A stretch of 35,706 nt of DNA. Origin: Acetobacteraceae bacterium. Its GTDB lineage: Bacteria > Pseudomonadota > Alphaproteobacteria > Acetobacterales > Acetobacteraceae. The first letter of the stretch is position 1. Each line of letters opens with the position of its first letter. This document shows, piece after piece, positions 24,029-32,132 of this stretch. A program made the translations under genes and the position numbers. The stretch spans positions 1 through 35,706 of the forward strand of contig CANJXD010000002.1 of assembly GCA_947478535.1 (NCBI GenBank). Reading direction: 5' to 3'. Below the pieces are notes generated by a model. It was not told the origin of the DNA, searched no databases, and worked only from the letters and a program-made list of their open reading frames with translations.

Positions 24029-25680
24029 CAGAAGGGCCTCGGCCCGGTGGCGGCGGGGCGGGGCGCGGCGGCGGCGGTGGCGCGTTCGGTCCCGACCACC
24101 ACCTGCACCCCCTGCTCCAGCCCTGTCAGCACCTCGGTCAGCGTGCCATCTGTCAGCCCCGCGCGGATGGCAACGGAGCGTGGCGCGGCGCCTTCGGAAT
24201 CCAACACCCACACCGTGCCCGGCGTGCCGTTCTGCCGCCCGCCACCGGCGCGCAGCGCGGCCAGGCGGGCGCGCTGTTCGGGGGTGAGGATGGCGTTGAA
24301 GCGGGCGAAGATGCGTTGCCGTGCCGCCTGGGCCTGCTGGCGCCGCGCCTCCGCATCCTGTGGCAGGGCGGCCATGCGGTCCCGCAATTCCTGCTGGGCG
24401 GCGGCGATCTCGGCGCGTTGGCCCGCTGTCAGGTCCGTCATTTCCCGCAGCGCCTGTTCGATCGGGCCGCCACCCTGGCCGCCGCCCGGCGCGCTTTCCG
24501 CCGCGGCGCCGGCCGGGCGCCAGCGCAGCGCGGCATTCGGCACGCGAATCGCTTCCGGCCGGGAATCCGTGATGATGCGGAGCGTCGCTGTCATGCCCGG
24601 CAGCATCCGCCCGCCGGCATTCTGCGCCGTGACGACGACGGTATAGGTCACCACATTCTGCACCGTCGTCGCCGACAGGCGGATTTCCTTCACCGTGCCG
24701 CGCAGGTTCACGCCGGGATGCGCGGCGACGGTGAAGCTCACTTCCTGCCCCGCGGTGATGCGGCCGATGTCGCTTTCATCGACCGTCGCCCAGACCTCCA
24801 TCTCGTTCAGATTGGCCGCCACCATGAACAGGATCGGTGCCTGCAGGCTGGCGGCGACGGTCTGGCCGAGATCGACGTTGCGGGAGATGACGACGCCATC
24901 GATGGGCGCGCGGATCGTCGCATTGGCCAGGTCCACTTCCACCTGTTGCAGCAGCGCCGCCTTCTGCAATTGCGCCGCTTCCGCCGCCGTGACCTGCGCG
25001 GCCGCGGTGCGCTGGGCGGCTTCCGCGCCAAGGATCGCGGCTTCCTGCTGGGTCGCGGCGCCGCGGGCGGAGGCGAGGTCCGCGCGCAGCCTTTCCATGG
25101 CGAATTGCGCGCGGGACAGGTCGCGTTCGGCATTCACGCCGCGCTGGCGCAGTTCGATCGCGCGGCGCAGTTCCTGGTCCGCGTCGCGCAGCTGGGCATC
25201 GGCGCTGTCCACCCGCGCCCGGGCGGACAGCAATTGCGCGCGGGCGGAGGCGCTGTCCGCTTGCGCCTTCTCGGCCTGGGCCCGGGCGACGGCGATGGCG
25301 GCGATGGCGGATTGCACATCGGCCACCGCCGCGGCCTGCCGCGCCTCGATCGTGCGGGTATCGAGCTTGGCCATCTGCTCGCCGGCCCGCACGCGAGTGT
25401 TGAAATCCGCGTTGAGTTCCCGGATCTGGCCGGAAAGCTGGCTGCCCACCAGCACCGACAGCACCGGGTTCACCGTGCCGGTCGCGGCCACCACGGCGGT
25501 GACGGCGCCGCGATCCACCTCCGCCAGCCGCAGCCGCGGGCCCTCCGCGCCAGTGCCCAGTGCCCATTGGGGCACCCATGCCGGCAGCCAGGCCGGCGCG
25601 GCGGCCGGCATGCCGGACCACCAGGCGGCAGCGCCGCCGAGACCCACGAGGACGATGAGGAAAATGGCGATACGGCGCAT
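24028..25680 (-). CDS. MacA-like periplasmic membrane-fusion protein with LTxxQ insertion
   Basis: 550 aa adaptor of a MacAB-type export system. An N-terminal membrane anchor lies at residues 5-22. The barrel/lipoyl part starts at AVVAATGTVNPVLSVLVGSQLSG (about 62-84). A long alpha-helical hairpin rich in Ala, Gln and Arg spans about 108-250 (longer than classical MacA), and the lipoyl return is ATIRAPIDGVVISRNVDLGQ (254-273). The barrel follows to about residue 390. An insertion of about 90 residues (395-485) separates IRVPNAALRW from GTVWVLDSEG. It contains LTAGQ (417-421) and LTPEQ (465-469), the paired LTxxQ motifs of Spy/CpxP-like periplasmic helical proteins. The ATG at 25680 begins MRRIAIFLI; the frame is open upstream only as an antisense shadow. 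Confidence 0.92.
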   Translation of the reverse strand: MRRIAIFLIVLVGLGGAAAWWSGMPAAAPAWLPAWVPQWALGTGAEGPRLRLAEVDRGAVTAVVAATGTVNPVLSVLVGSQLSGQIRELNADFNTRVRAGEQMAKLDTRTIEARQAAAVADVQSAIAAIAVARAQAEKAQADSASARAQLLSARARVDSADAQLRDADQELRRAIELRQRGVNAERDLSRAQFAMERLRADLASARGAATQQEAAILGAEAAQRTAAAQVTAAEAAQLQKAALLQQVEVDLANATIRAPIDGVVISRNVDLGQTVAASLQAPILFMVAANLNEMEVWATVDESDIGRITAGQEVSFTVAAHPGVNLRGTVKEIRLSATTVQNVVTYTVVVTAQNAGGRMLPGMTATLRIITDSRPEAIRVPNAALRWRPAGAAAESAPGGGQGGGPIEQALREMTDLTAGQRAEIAAAQQELRDRMAALPQDAEARRQQAQAARQRIFARFNAILTPEQRARLAALRAGGGRQNGTPGTVWVLDSEGAAPRSVAIRAGLTDGTLTEVLTGLEQGVQVVVGTERATAAAAPRPAATGPRPF

Positions 25681-25818
25681 GATATCCCGATCCTGGGCTA
25701 TCCTTGTAACGCGCCTATGTCGGGATCGCACCCCGAAGGTTTCGGTCGGTGACGGCCCGCACTGGACAGGCGGCGCCCTTTGGGGATGCTCGCGCGACGG
25801 GATGGGGATGGGAACTGG

Positions 25819-26751
25819 ATGACGATGCGGATGCTGGTGCTCGGCGCGGGCGCGCTCGGGGGGTATTTCGGCGGCAGGGCAATGCAGCGGGGGCTGGCGG
25901 TCAGCTTCCTGGTCCGCCCCGCGCGCGCCGCCGCCCTGGCGCGGGATGGGCTGCGCATCCGCAGCACCCATGGCGACCTCGACTGTCCCGTGGTGACAGT
26001 GTCCCAGGCCGGGCCGGGCTTCGATGTCGTGCTGCTGTCCTGCAAGGCCTATGACCTGGATGCGGCGATCGAGGCCATCCGCCCGGCGGTGGACGCCGGC
26101 GCCCACGTGCTGCCGGTGCTGAACGGGCTTTCGCACCTGGACCGGCTGAACGCCGCCTTCGGTGCGGCGCGGGTCTGGGGGGGCCTGGCCAGATGCGCCG
26201 CCACCCTGCTGGCGGATGGCACGGTCAAGCACCTGAACGACTGGCACTGGCTGACCTTCGGCGAGCAGGATGGCGGCATGGCGGGCAAGGCCGCCGCCTT
26301 CGCCGCCGCCCTCGGCAGTGCGCCGGGGCTGGTGGCGGAAGCGGTGCCGGATATCCGCCACCGAATGTGGGAAAAGCTGGTCCATCTCGGCACCGTCGCC
26401 GCCGGCTCCGTGCTGATGCGCGCCAGTGTGGGGGAGATCATCCGCGCTGGCGGCCGGGGATTTCTGCTGGCGCTGCTGGAACGCAACGCCGCCATTGCCG
26501 CGGCACAGGGCTACCCGATGACGCCTGCCTTCATGGACAGGTATCGCGCCATGTTCTCCGATCCCGCCAGCGCCTACACCGCCTCCATGCTGCGGGACCT
26601 CGAAGCGGGTGGGCGGACGGAGGCGGAACATATCCTCGGCTTCCTGATGGCGGCCGCCCGCGCCGCCGGGGTGCCGGAGGATTTGCACGCGCTGGCCCTG
26701 CTGCACGCCCGCGCGCATGACCAGCGGCGGGAGGCCGGGCGCCTGCCATGA
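25819..26751 (+). CDS. Ketopantoate reductase (ApbA/PanE) family protein
   Basis: 310 aa NADP-dependent 2-oxoacid reductase family protein. The N-terminal dinucleotide motif is GAGALGGYFGGR, and LLSCKAYDLDAAIEAI carries the conserved SxKA segment. DIRHRMWEKLVHLGTVAAGSVLMR contains the catalytic Lys (W-K) region, followed by the C-terminal ApbA_C domain with SMLRDLEAGGRTEAEHILG. In-frame ATGs at 25780, 25819 and 25825 precede the nucleotide motif; MTMRMLVLGAG (25819) gives the normal distance. Many organisms carry paralogues acting on 2-oxoacids other than ketopantoate, so panE is not asserted. It is divergent from the membrane-fusion gene (about 140 bp between starts), and its stop overlaps the next start by 4 bp. 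Confidence 0.88.
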   Translation: MTMRMLVLGAGALGGYFGGRAMQRGLAVSFLVRPARAAALARDGLRIRSTHGDLDCPVVTVSQAGPGFDVVLLSCKAYDLDAAIEAIRPAVDAGAHVLPVLNGLSHLDRLNAAFGAARVWGGLARCAATLLADGTVKHLNDWHWLTFGEQDGGMAGKAAAFAAALGSAPGLVAEAVPDIRHRMWEKLVHLGTVAAGSVLMRASVGEIIRAGGRGFLLALLERNAAIAAAQGYPMTPAFMDRYRAMFSDPASAYTASMLRDLEAGGRTEAEHILGFLMAAARAAGVPEDLHALALLHARAHDQRREAGRLP

Positions 26752-27641
26752 GCACGACACAGGGCGGCAAGCCGGACCGGGCGCGCCTTTCCACCGCCCG
26801 CCTCAGCGCGGAGGTGAAGGCCGAGGGCGCGGAGCTGTGCAGCCTGAAGGATGAGAAGGGCCGCGAATTGCTCTGGCAGGCCGGGCCGGAATGGCCGCGG
26901 CACTCGCCCATCCTGTTTCCCATCGTCGGGCGGGTGAAGGGCGATACGCTGCGTATCGGCGCGGATAGCTACCCCATGGGCCAGCACGGCTTCGCCCGCG
27001 ACAGCCGCTTCGACCTGGTGGACCAGGACGCCGCGAGTTGCCGCTTCCTGCTGGTGGACAGCGCGGCGACGCGGGCGATCTACCCCTTCCCGTTTCGGCT
27101 CGAAATCACCTACGCCCTGCATGGCGCCTCGCTCGCCACCACCTTCAGCGTGACCAACCCCGGTGAGAGCACGCTGCCCTTTTCCATCGGCGCGCATCCG
27201 GCCTTCCGCTGGCCGCTGCCCGGCGGCGCCGGCAAGCTGGCGCACCGCATCGATTTCGAGCAGGAGGAAGCCGGCCCGGTGTTTCGCATCGATGCCGATG
27301 GGCTGATCGACCAGACACCGCACCCCCTGCCGACCCATGGCCGCACACTGGGACTGCGGGAGGAGATGTTCCGCCCTTCCGCGATGATCCTGTTGAACCT
27401 GGCCAGCCGGCATCTCCGCTATTCCGCACCCGGCGCGCCGGGGCTCGAGATCGCGTGGCAGGGCTTCGGGCAATTGGGGCTGTGGATGAAGCCGGGGGCC
27501 GATTTCCTCTGCATCGAGCCCTGGGCGGGGCATGCCGATATCGCCGGCTATGACGTGGACATCTGGTCGAAGCCGGGGATCGAGATGCTGCCGCCAGGGG
27601 AGACGCGGCGCTTCACCTGGCGGGTGTCCGTCACGGCCTGA
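26748..27641 (+). CDS. Aldose 1-epimerase family protein (LacX/YphB-like)
   Basis: 297 aa galactose-mutarotase-fold protein of the LacX-like subgroup. Visible are ELCSLKDEKGRELLWQAG near the N-terminus, SPILFPIVGRVKGD, MGQHGFARDSRFDL with the conserved His, SIGAHPAFRWPL with the second His, and FLCIEPWAGHAD with a catalytic-type Glu. The family interconverts the alpha and beta anomers of aldoses, often with unknown preference. It overlaps the reductase gene by 4 bp (ATGA), and its last 11 bp overlap the convergent ligase gene. Confidence 0.88.
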   Translation: MSTTQGGKPDRARLSTARLSAEVKAEGAELCSLKDEKGRELLWQAGPEWPRHSPILFPIVGRVKGDTLRIGADSYPMGQHGFARDSRFDLVDQDAASCRFLLVDSAATRAIYPFPFRLEITYALHGASLATTFSVTNPGESTLPFSIGAHPAFRWPLPGGAGKLAHRIDFEQEEAGPVFRIDADGLIDQTPHPLPTHGRTLGLREEMFRPSAMILLNLASRHLRYSAPGAPGLEIAWQGFGQLGLWMKPGADFLCIEPWAGHADIAGYDVDIWSKPGIEMLPPGETRRFTWRVSVTA

Positions 27642-29043
27642 CCATCTCCCGCAGCCGCGCAACTTCCACCTTGCCGAGCGCGGTGCGGGGCAGGGCCTGC
27701 ACCGCCACCACGGCCCGGGGATGCTTGAAGCGGGCGAGGCGCCCTTCGAAGTGCGCCAGGATGCGCGCGGCATCGAAGCCATCCCCCGGCACCACCACCG
27801 CGACCGGCACTTCCCCCCAGCGGGGATCGGCGCGGCCCACCACCGCGCCTTCGCGCACGCCGGGCGCGCTGGCCAAGACGCGTTCCACTTCGGCGGGGCT
27901 GATGTTCTCGCCGCCGGAGATGATGAGGTGCTTCAGCCGGTCGGTGAACCACCAGCGCCCTTCCGCATCGATGCGCCCGGCATCGCCGGTGGCGAACCAG
28001 CCACCATCCAGCAGCGCATCATCCCGGCCCCAATAGCCCCGGAGGACGGACGGCGCGCGAAGCTGAATTTCGTTGTCCCGCAATCGGGCTTCGACATGCA
28101 GCGCGGGACGGCCGATGGACCCCGGCGCGGCCAGCGCTTCATCGCGCCGTTGCAGGATGGCGATGGGGCAGGTTTCGGTCGATCCATAGACCTGCTGCAC
28201 CGGCACGCCGCGCTGATGAAACGCCTCGATCAACGGCAGCGGCACATCGGAGGACCCGGCGCCGACGGCGCGCAGCGATGACAGGTCCGACCCCGCCCAG
28301 CGGGGATGCGTGACCAGCGCCTGCATCACCGCGGGCACCAGCAGGCTCAGCGTCGGCCGCTCGCGCTCCACCGTGTCGAAGAAGGCGTCCGCGTCGAAGC
28401 GGGGATGCAGGATCACCTCGGCACCGGCATGGAGCGCCGGCGTGGTCTGGATATTGAGCCCGCCGACATGGAACAGCGGCAGCACCGTCAGCACGCGGTC
28501 CGCCGCCGTCAACCCGAAGCCATGCGTCGCATTCAGCGCGTTGAACAGCAGCGCACGCTGGTCCAGCACTGCGCCCTTCGGCCGTCCTGTGGTGCCGCTG
28601 GTATAGACCAGCAGCAGCGGGTCATGCTCCTGCCCCGCAGCATCGGGTGGTGTGCCGCCGTGCAGTGCCGTCGCATCGACCACAGCGCAGCCCGGCGGTG
28701 CCGCGGCCTCGGCGGGGAGGAGAAAGTCCGGTGTCGCCAGCAGCAGCCGCGCGCCGGCGTCTTCCAGGATGAATCGCCATTCCGGCGCGGCCAGGCGCCA
28801 GTTCAGCGGCACCTGCATCGCGCCAAGCCGGGCGAGCGCGAACAGCGTGACGATCTGCGCGGGGTGGTTGTGGCCGACAAAGCCCACGCGGTCCCCGCGC
28901 CCGACGCCGCGCGCCGCCAGCGCCGCCGCCGCCGCCAGCACCTGCGCGTTCAGCGCGGCGTAGCTGAGCGCCGCCTCGCCGAAGCGCAACGCCACGCGGT
29001 GCGGCGTGTGGTCCGCATGGGCGTCGAGCCAGCGGCCGATCAT
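27631..29043 (-). CDS. AMP-dependent acyl-CoA synthetase/ligase
   Basis: 470 aa ANL-superfamily adenylate-forming enzyme, which activates a carboxylate as its CoA thioester. The phosphate-binding motif is LLLVYTSGTTGRPKGAVL at about residues 147-164, followed by QVYGSTETCP, the FATGDAGRID motif, the hinge DRLKHLIISGGENISPAEVE and the catalytic Lys in PRTALGKVEVARL near the C-terminus. It is slightly short, as in MenE-like and compact aryl-CoA ligases. It is the last gene of the NicX-like operon and overlaps the acyl-CoA dehydrogenase gene by 4 bp, so it probably activates a carboxylate of that pathway. Aryl versus aliphatic specificity cannot be decided by eye. Confidence 0.9.
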   Translation of the reverse strand: MIGRWLDAHADHTPHRVALRFGEAALSYAALNAQVLAAAAALAARGVGRGDRVGFVGHNHPAQIVTLFALARLGAMQVPLNWRLAAPEWRFILEDAGARLLLATPDFLLPAEAAAPPGCAVVDATALHGGTPPDAAGQEHDPLLLVYTSGTTGRPKGAVLDQRALLFNALNATHGFGLTAADRVLTVLPLFHVGGLNIQTTPALHAGAEVILHPRFDADAFFDTVERERPTLSLLVPAVMQALVTHPRWAGSDLSSLRAVGAGSSDVPLPLIEAFHQRGVPVQQVYGSTETCPIAILQRRDEALAAPGSIGRPALHVEARLRDNEIQLRAPSVLRGYWGRDDALLDGGWFATGDAGRIDAEGRWWFTDRLKHLIISGGENISPAEVERVLASAPGVREGAVVGRADPRWGEVPVAVVVPGDGFDAARILAHFEGRLARFKHPRAVVAVQALPRTALGKVEVARLREMVRP

Positions 29044-30305
29044 GCGTCGGTCTCGCCCTTTTCATACAGCGCGTCGCGGCCGAGCCGATCGAGGCAGAGC
29101 TCCGCCGTCCAGGGCAGCATCAGCGCGCCGCAGCGGCTGTCCCGGTACAAGCGTTCGAGCGGCAACGTCTTCAGCATCGACTGTCCGCCACAGGTGCGGA
29201 TGGCGAGCGCCGAGAGCGCGTTCGCATTCTCCATCACCGTGTATTGCGCGGCCAGCGCGCGCAGCATCTGTTCCTTGCTGGGATCGGGCCGCGCATCGGT
29301 GATGGCCTGGAACCACAGCGCCTTGGTCTGTTCCAGCATGATCCGCATCTGCGCGACGGCGATCTGCTTGGTGGGATACATGCGCCGCTTCACCGGCGGC
29401 GTGCCCGGCACTTCGCCGCGCAGATACTTCACCGTGAAATCATAGGCGGCCTGCGCGATGCCCATATAGGTGGGCGACAGCGTCATGAACATGTGCGGCC
29501 AGCGCGTCGCCGCCTGGAAGTACAGGCCCGGCGGCATCAGCGCCGCATCCTCCGCCACGAAGACATCCTTGAACAGAAGGTTGCGGGAGACGGTGCCGCG
29601 CATGCCGAGCGGATCCCAATCCCCTTCCACGCTGACACCCGGCGCGGTGGCCGGCACGCCGAGATAGAGCGTATCCCGCCGCGACAGTTTCTCACCGTCA
29701 TGCAGCTCCGTGCACAGCACGCCGTAGTAGTTCGCATGGCCCGCGAGACTGGCAAAAATCTTCTTGCCGTTGATGAGGAAGCCACCGTCGACGCGCTTCG
29801 CCGTGGTGCCGAAGGCGATGGTCCCGGCGGCGGCCGCACCGCCTTCGGAGAAGGGCTGCGAATAGATCGCGCCATCCTGCAGGATGCGATCGTAATGCAC
29901 CTGCCGGCGGCGGCGATGCGTCGCGCGCACGGCCTCCTCCATCTCCAGATCCTCGGTCAGCGCGCCGGTCCACAAGGTGGAGCAGACATGCATGTTCCAG
30001 GTCAGCGCCGTCGCGCCGCAATAGCGGCCGAGTTCGGCTGCCGTCATGCAATAGGCGCGGAAATCGGCGCCGATGCCGCCTTCCTGCTTCGGGATGCAGA
30101 TGCCGAGCAGCCCTTCGCGGTGCATGTCGCGGTAGTTGTCGGTGGGGAAGCTGGCTTCCTGGTCCCAGCGATGCGCGCGCGGGGCCAGCACGCGGGCGCC
30201 GAAATCCCGCGCCTTGGCGGTCAATTCGCGTTCCAGCGGCGTCAGCCGGAAGGCGTCCGCATCGAAGATCGCGGGGTCGGTGTTGGTGAAGGGAAGGGCG
30301 TCCAT
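29040..30305 (-). CDS. Acyl-CoA dehydrogenase-like flavoprotein
   Basis: 421 aa acyl-CoA dehydrogenase superfamily protein. N-terminal helices include the conserved EGGIGADFRAYCMTAAELGRYCG, a middle beta domain includes GGFLINGKKIFASLAGHANYYGV and GDWDPLGMRGTVSRNLLFKDVFV, and a C-terminal helical domain includes AIRTCGGQSMLKTLPLERLYRDSRCG. The usual C-terminal catalytic Glu motif (YEGTNE-type) is replaced by LMLPWTAEL, so this may be a divergent dehydrogenase or a flavin-dependent monooxygenase-like member. It lies 3 bp after the alpha/beta hydrolase gene and overlaps the CoA ligase gene by 4 bp, in one operon with a NicX-like dioxygenase. Confidence 0.88.
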   Translation of the reverse strand: MDALPFTNTDPAIFDADAFRLTPLERELTAKARDFGARVLAPRAHRWDQEASFPTDNYRDMHREGLLGICIPKQEGGIGADFRAYCMTAAELGRYCGATALTWNMHVCSTLWTGALTEDLEMEEAVRATHRRRRQVHYDRILQDGAIYSQPFSEGGAAAAGTIAFGTTAKRVDGGFLINGKKIFASLAGHANYYGVLCTELHDGEKLSRRDTLYLGVPATAPGVSVEGDWDPLGMRGTVSRNLLFKDVFVAEDAALMPPGLYFQAATRWPHMFMTLSPTYMGIAQAAYDFTVKYLRGEVPGTPPVKRRMYPTKQIAVAQMRIMLEQTKALWFQAITDARPDPSKEQMLRALAAQYTVMENANALSALAIRTCGGQSMLKTLPLERLYRDSRCGALMLPWTAELCLDRLGRDALYEKGETDA

Positions 30306-30308
30306 GCG

Positions 30309-31025
30309 TCAGGCCTCCAGCGCGTCACGCAGCGCCGCGGCGAAGGCGGCGGGCTTTTCCAGGTGGATGAGGTGGCCGGCGCCGGGGATGACGATGATCC
30401 GCGCGCCGGGAATGGTCTCCGCCATGCGCTGCATTGTCTTCAGCGGCGCGGCCTGGTCGGCCTCGCCCGCGATCAGCACGGTGGGCACGGCGATCCGCGC
30501 CATCTCCGCGCGCCGGTCGAAGGTGGTGAGGCAACGCAGCGTGTCCCGATACACGGCCTCCGGCACCGCCCGCAGCGCGGCCAGCGCCTTCGGCATGGCC
30601 TCGGCATCCGCATCCGCCGGGAACATGCCTTCCAGCATCGCGGGCGCTGCGTCCTGCATCGTGGCGTTGTCGAGCGGCCCGAGCCGCGCCTTGAGAAACG
30701 CCTCCGCGAAGGACGGGTCGCGCCCGCCGAAGGCCGGCGTGGTGCCGTACAGCACCAGCTTCGCGACGCGGCCGGGGTGCGTCGCGACGAAATCCTGCGC
30801 CACCATCCCGCCCATGGAATGGCCGACCAGTGTCGCCTTGCCGATGCCCTTCGCATCCAGCGCCGCGAGCAGCGCCGCCGTCAGCGCCGGGAAGGTCATC
30901 GCCGCCAGCGGGGCGGTGCCGCAGAAGCCGGGAAACGGCCAATCCAGCGCGCCGGGGATCCCATTTCCCCCAGACGGGTCGCGCCAGGACGGCCCACCGA
31001 TGCCATGCAGCAGGACGATGCTCAT
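30309..31025 (-). CDS. Alpha/beta hydrolase (NicD-like context)
   Basis: 238 aa alpha/beta-hydrolase-fold enzyme. The oxyanion-hole HG is in VLLHGIGG (residues 3-10), the nucleophile elbow is GHSMGG with S70, the acid is probably D190 in LIAGEADQAAP and the base is H218 in GAGHLIHLEKP. There is no signal peptide. Its start shares one base with the stop of the NicX-like gene (TGATG). In nicotinate degradation, NicD (N-formylmaleamate deformylase, also an alpha/beta hydrolase) directly follows NicX. The pairing here suggests it hydrolyses the ring-cleavage product, although family similarity alone does not fix the substrate. Confidence 0.85.
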   Translation of the reverse strand: MSIVLLHGIGGPSWRDPSGGNGIPGALDWPFPGFCGTAPLAAMTFPALTAALLAALDAKGIGKATLVGHSMGGMVAQDFVATHPGRVAKLVLYGTTPAFGGRDPSFAEAFLKARLGPLDNATMQDAAPAMLEGMFPADADAEAMPKALAALRAVPEAVYRDTLRCLTTFDRRAEMARIAVPTVLIAGEADQAAPLKTMQRMAETIPGARIIVIPGAGHLIHLEKPAAFAAALRDALEA

Positions 31026-32059
31026 CAGACCAGCTTCCCTTCGAGGACCACGGGCTCTCCATCCAGCGCGATGGTGCAGCCGAAGACGGGGATGTCGAAA
31101 TGCCCCTCGGTATATCGCCCGGCGAATTCATTGGCCCCGGTGGAGAACAGGAAATTGCCGGGCGCCGCGCGCAATTCCGTGCCGTTCAGGTCGCGCTTGT
31201 CGCCGAACAGCAGCGCTTCCCGCCGCGCGCGGGGGTTCATGCCCCAGCCGACATGGCTGACGGCATAGGCCGCCTTGTCGCCCCAGGCGGCCAGGTAGTC
31301 CCGCATCATCAGGGCATCGAGGCCGGCGCCCTCGATGGCCGTGATGTGGTCGTCCACCAGGGTCAGCCGCACGGGGCTTTCGATGTAGCGCTTGAAGGTC
31401 AGGTTCACGTCGCCGGGCGCCAGCACCAGCGTGCCGTTCACGGTCTTCGCGCGGGGGAAGGAGACGACGACGCCGGCCGGCCAATGCGCGACGGTGCCGG
31501 GCCGGTCCGTCCAGCCCCAGACGCCGGCCGTCGCAGCACCCTGCATATCCACGCTGAGGTCAGTGCCCGCCGCACTCGTCACCGTCATCCGCCGCGCTGC
31601 GCGGGCGCGCTTCACCGCGGCCTTCACCGCGGCTTCGTCCTCGGCGCGCGGCACCAGGCGTTCCAGCACCTCCGGATGTTCGTCGCTGATCATCATCACG
31701 CGCGCGCCCGAGGCGAGGACTTCCTTCAACTCCGGCGCGTGCAGCAGCCCCTCCAGCGTCAGATCGAGGATGAGGGACGATGCTTTCAGCGCCGCCAGTA
31801 CGGAAGGATGCCCGCGCAAGGCGCGGGACGCCCCGGTGGAGCGCACCGGCACCGGCGCGGTCTGCGGCGGCGTCGGCACCACCAGGCGAAAGGGCCGGCA
31901 GCCCAGCCGGTGCGCGGCGAGTTCGGCCAACGCGATGTTCAGTTCGCGGGACTGGGATTCCGCCAGCAGGCAGACGGTCTCCCCGGGCTGCGCCTTGCAG
32001 AGGCGGAGAACGGCCTCGAAGGCGTCGATCCATTGGGGCTCGATGCGGTCGTCGCGCAA
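31025..32059 (-). CDS. NicX-like 2,5-dihydroxypyridine 5,6-dioxygenase family protein
   Basis: 344 aa protein resembling NicX, the extradiol-type Fe(II) ring-cleaving dioxygenase of nicotinate degradation, whose fold is related to aminopeptidase T. Putative iron ligands are H269 (AVSHVGWGMNPRAR) and H320/D322 (YTEGHFDIPVFG), close in number and spacing to the His/His/Asp triad described for P. putida NicX. The N-terminal GETVCLLAESQSRELNIALAELA and the central SAAGTDLSVDMQG are consistent. The start codon is TTG at 32059 with GGGAGA seven bases upstream; no better ATG is present. It heads a four-gene operon, divergent from a MarR regulator. It could alternatively be an uncharacterised aminopeptidase-like member of the same fold, but the HxD motif and context favour a dioxygenase. 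Confidence 0.8.
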   Translation of the reverse strand: MRDDRIEPQWIDAFEAVLRLCKAQPGETVCLLAESQSRELNIALAELAAHRLGCRPFRLVVPTPPQTAPVPVRSTGASRALRGHPSVLAALKASSLILDLTLEGLLHAPELKEVLASGARVMMISDEHPEVLERLVPRAEDEAAVKAAVKRARAARRMTVTSAAGTDLSVDMQGAATAGVWGWTDRPGTVAHWPAGVVVSFPRAKTVNGTLVLAPGDVNLTFKRYIESPVRLTLVDDHITAIEGAGLDALMMRDYLAAWGDKAAYAVSHVGWGMNPRARREALLFGDKRDLNGTELRAAPGNFLFSTGANEFAGRYTEGHFDIPVFGCTIALDGEPVVLEGKLV

Positions 32060-32106
32060 AAGCTGGTCTCCCTCACTCCAGGGGAAGGATAGCCCTGGTC
32101 AGAGAA

Positions 32107-32122
32107 ATATGAAAAGTCATAT
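32107..32122. promoter_or_regulatory. Palindromic operator candidate in the marR/nicX-like divergent region
   Basis: ATATGA-AAAG-TCATAT (32107-32122) is a perfect 6-4-6 inverted repeat in the divergent gap, AT-rich in a GC-rich genome and of the size MarR dimers bind. TATATT at 32120-32125 could be a -10 for the regulator gene, and TTTTCA on the minus strand could be a -35 for the operon with TATCCT about 18 bp downstream. Autoregulation plus control of the operon is the natural inference. Confidence 0.55.
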
Positions 32123-32132
32123 ATTGGACGTC

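Noticed and set aside
25681..26760. N-terminal extension of the MacA-like frame to 26760
   Set aside because: Antisense to the ketopantoate reductase gene; the membrane anchor MRRIAIFLIVL at 25680 is the natural N-terminus.
10044..32059. Possibility that the maleate-isomerase-like gene (10 kb) and the NicX-like operon (28-32 kb) are one nicotinate pathway
   Set aside because: They are about 17 kb apart, in different operons; the first is coupled to an ABC importer and lacks the second catalytic Cys expected for NicE. No nicA, nicB, nicC or nicF homologue is in the window.
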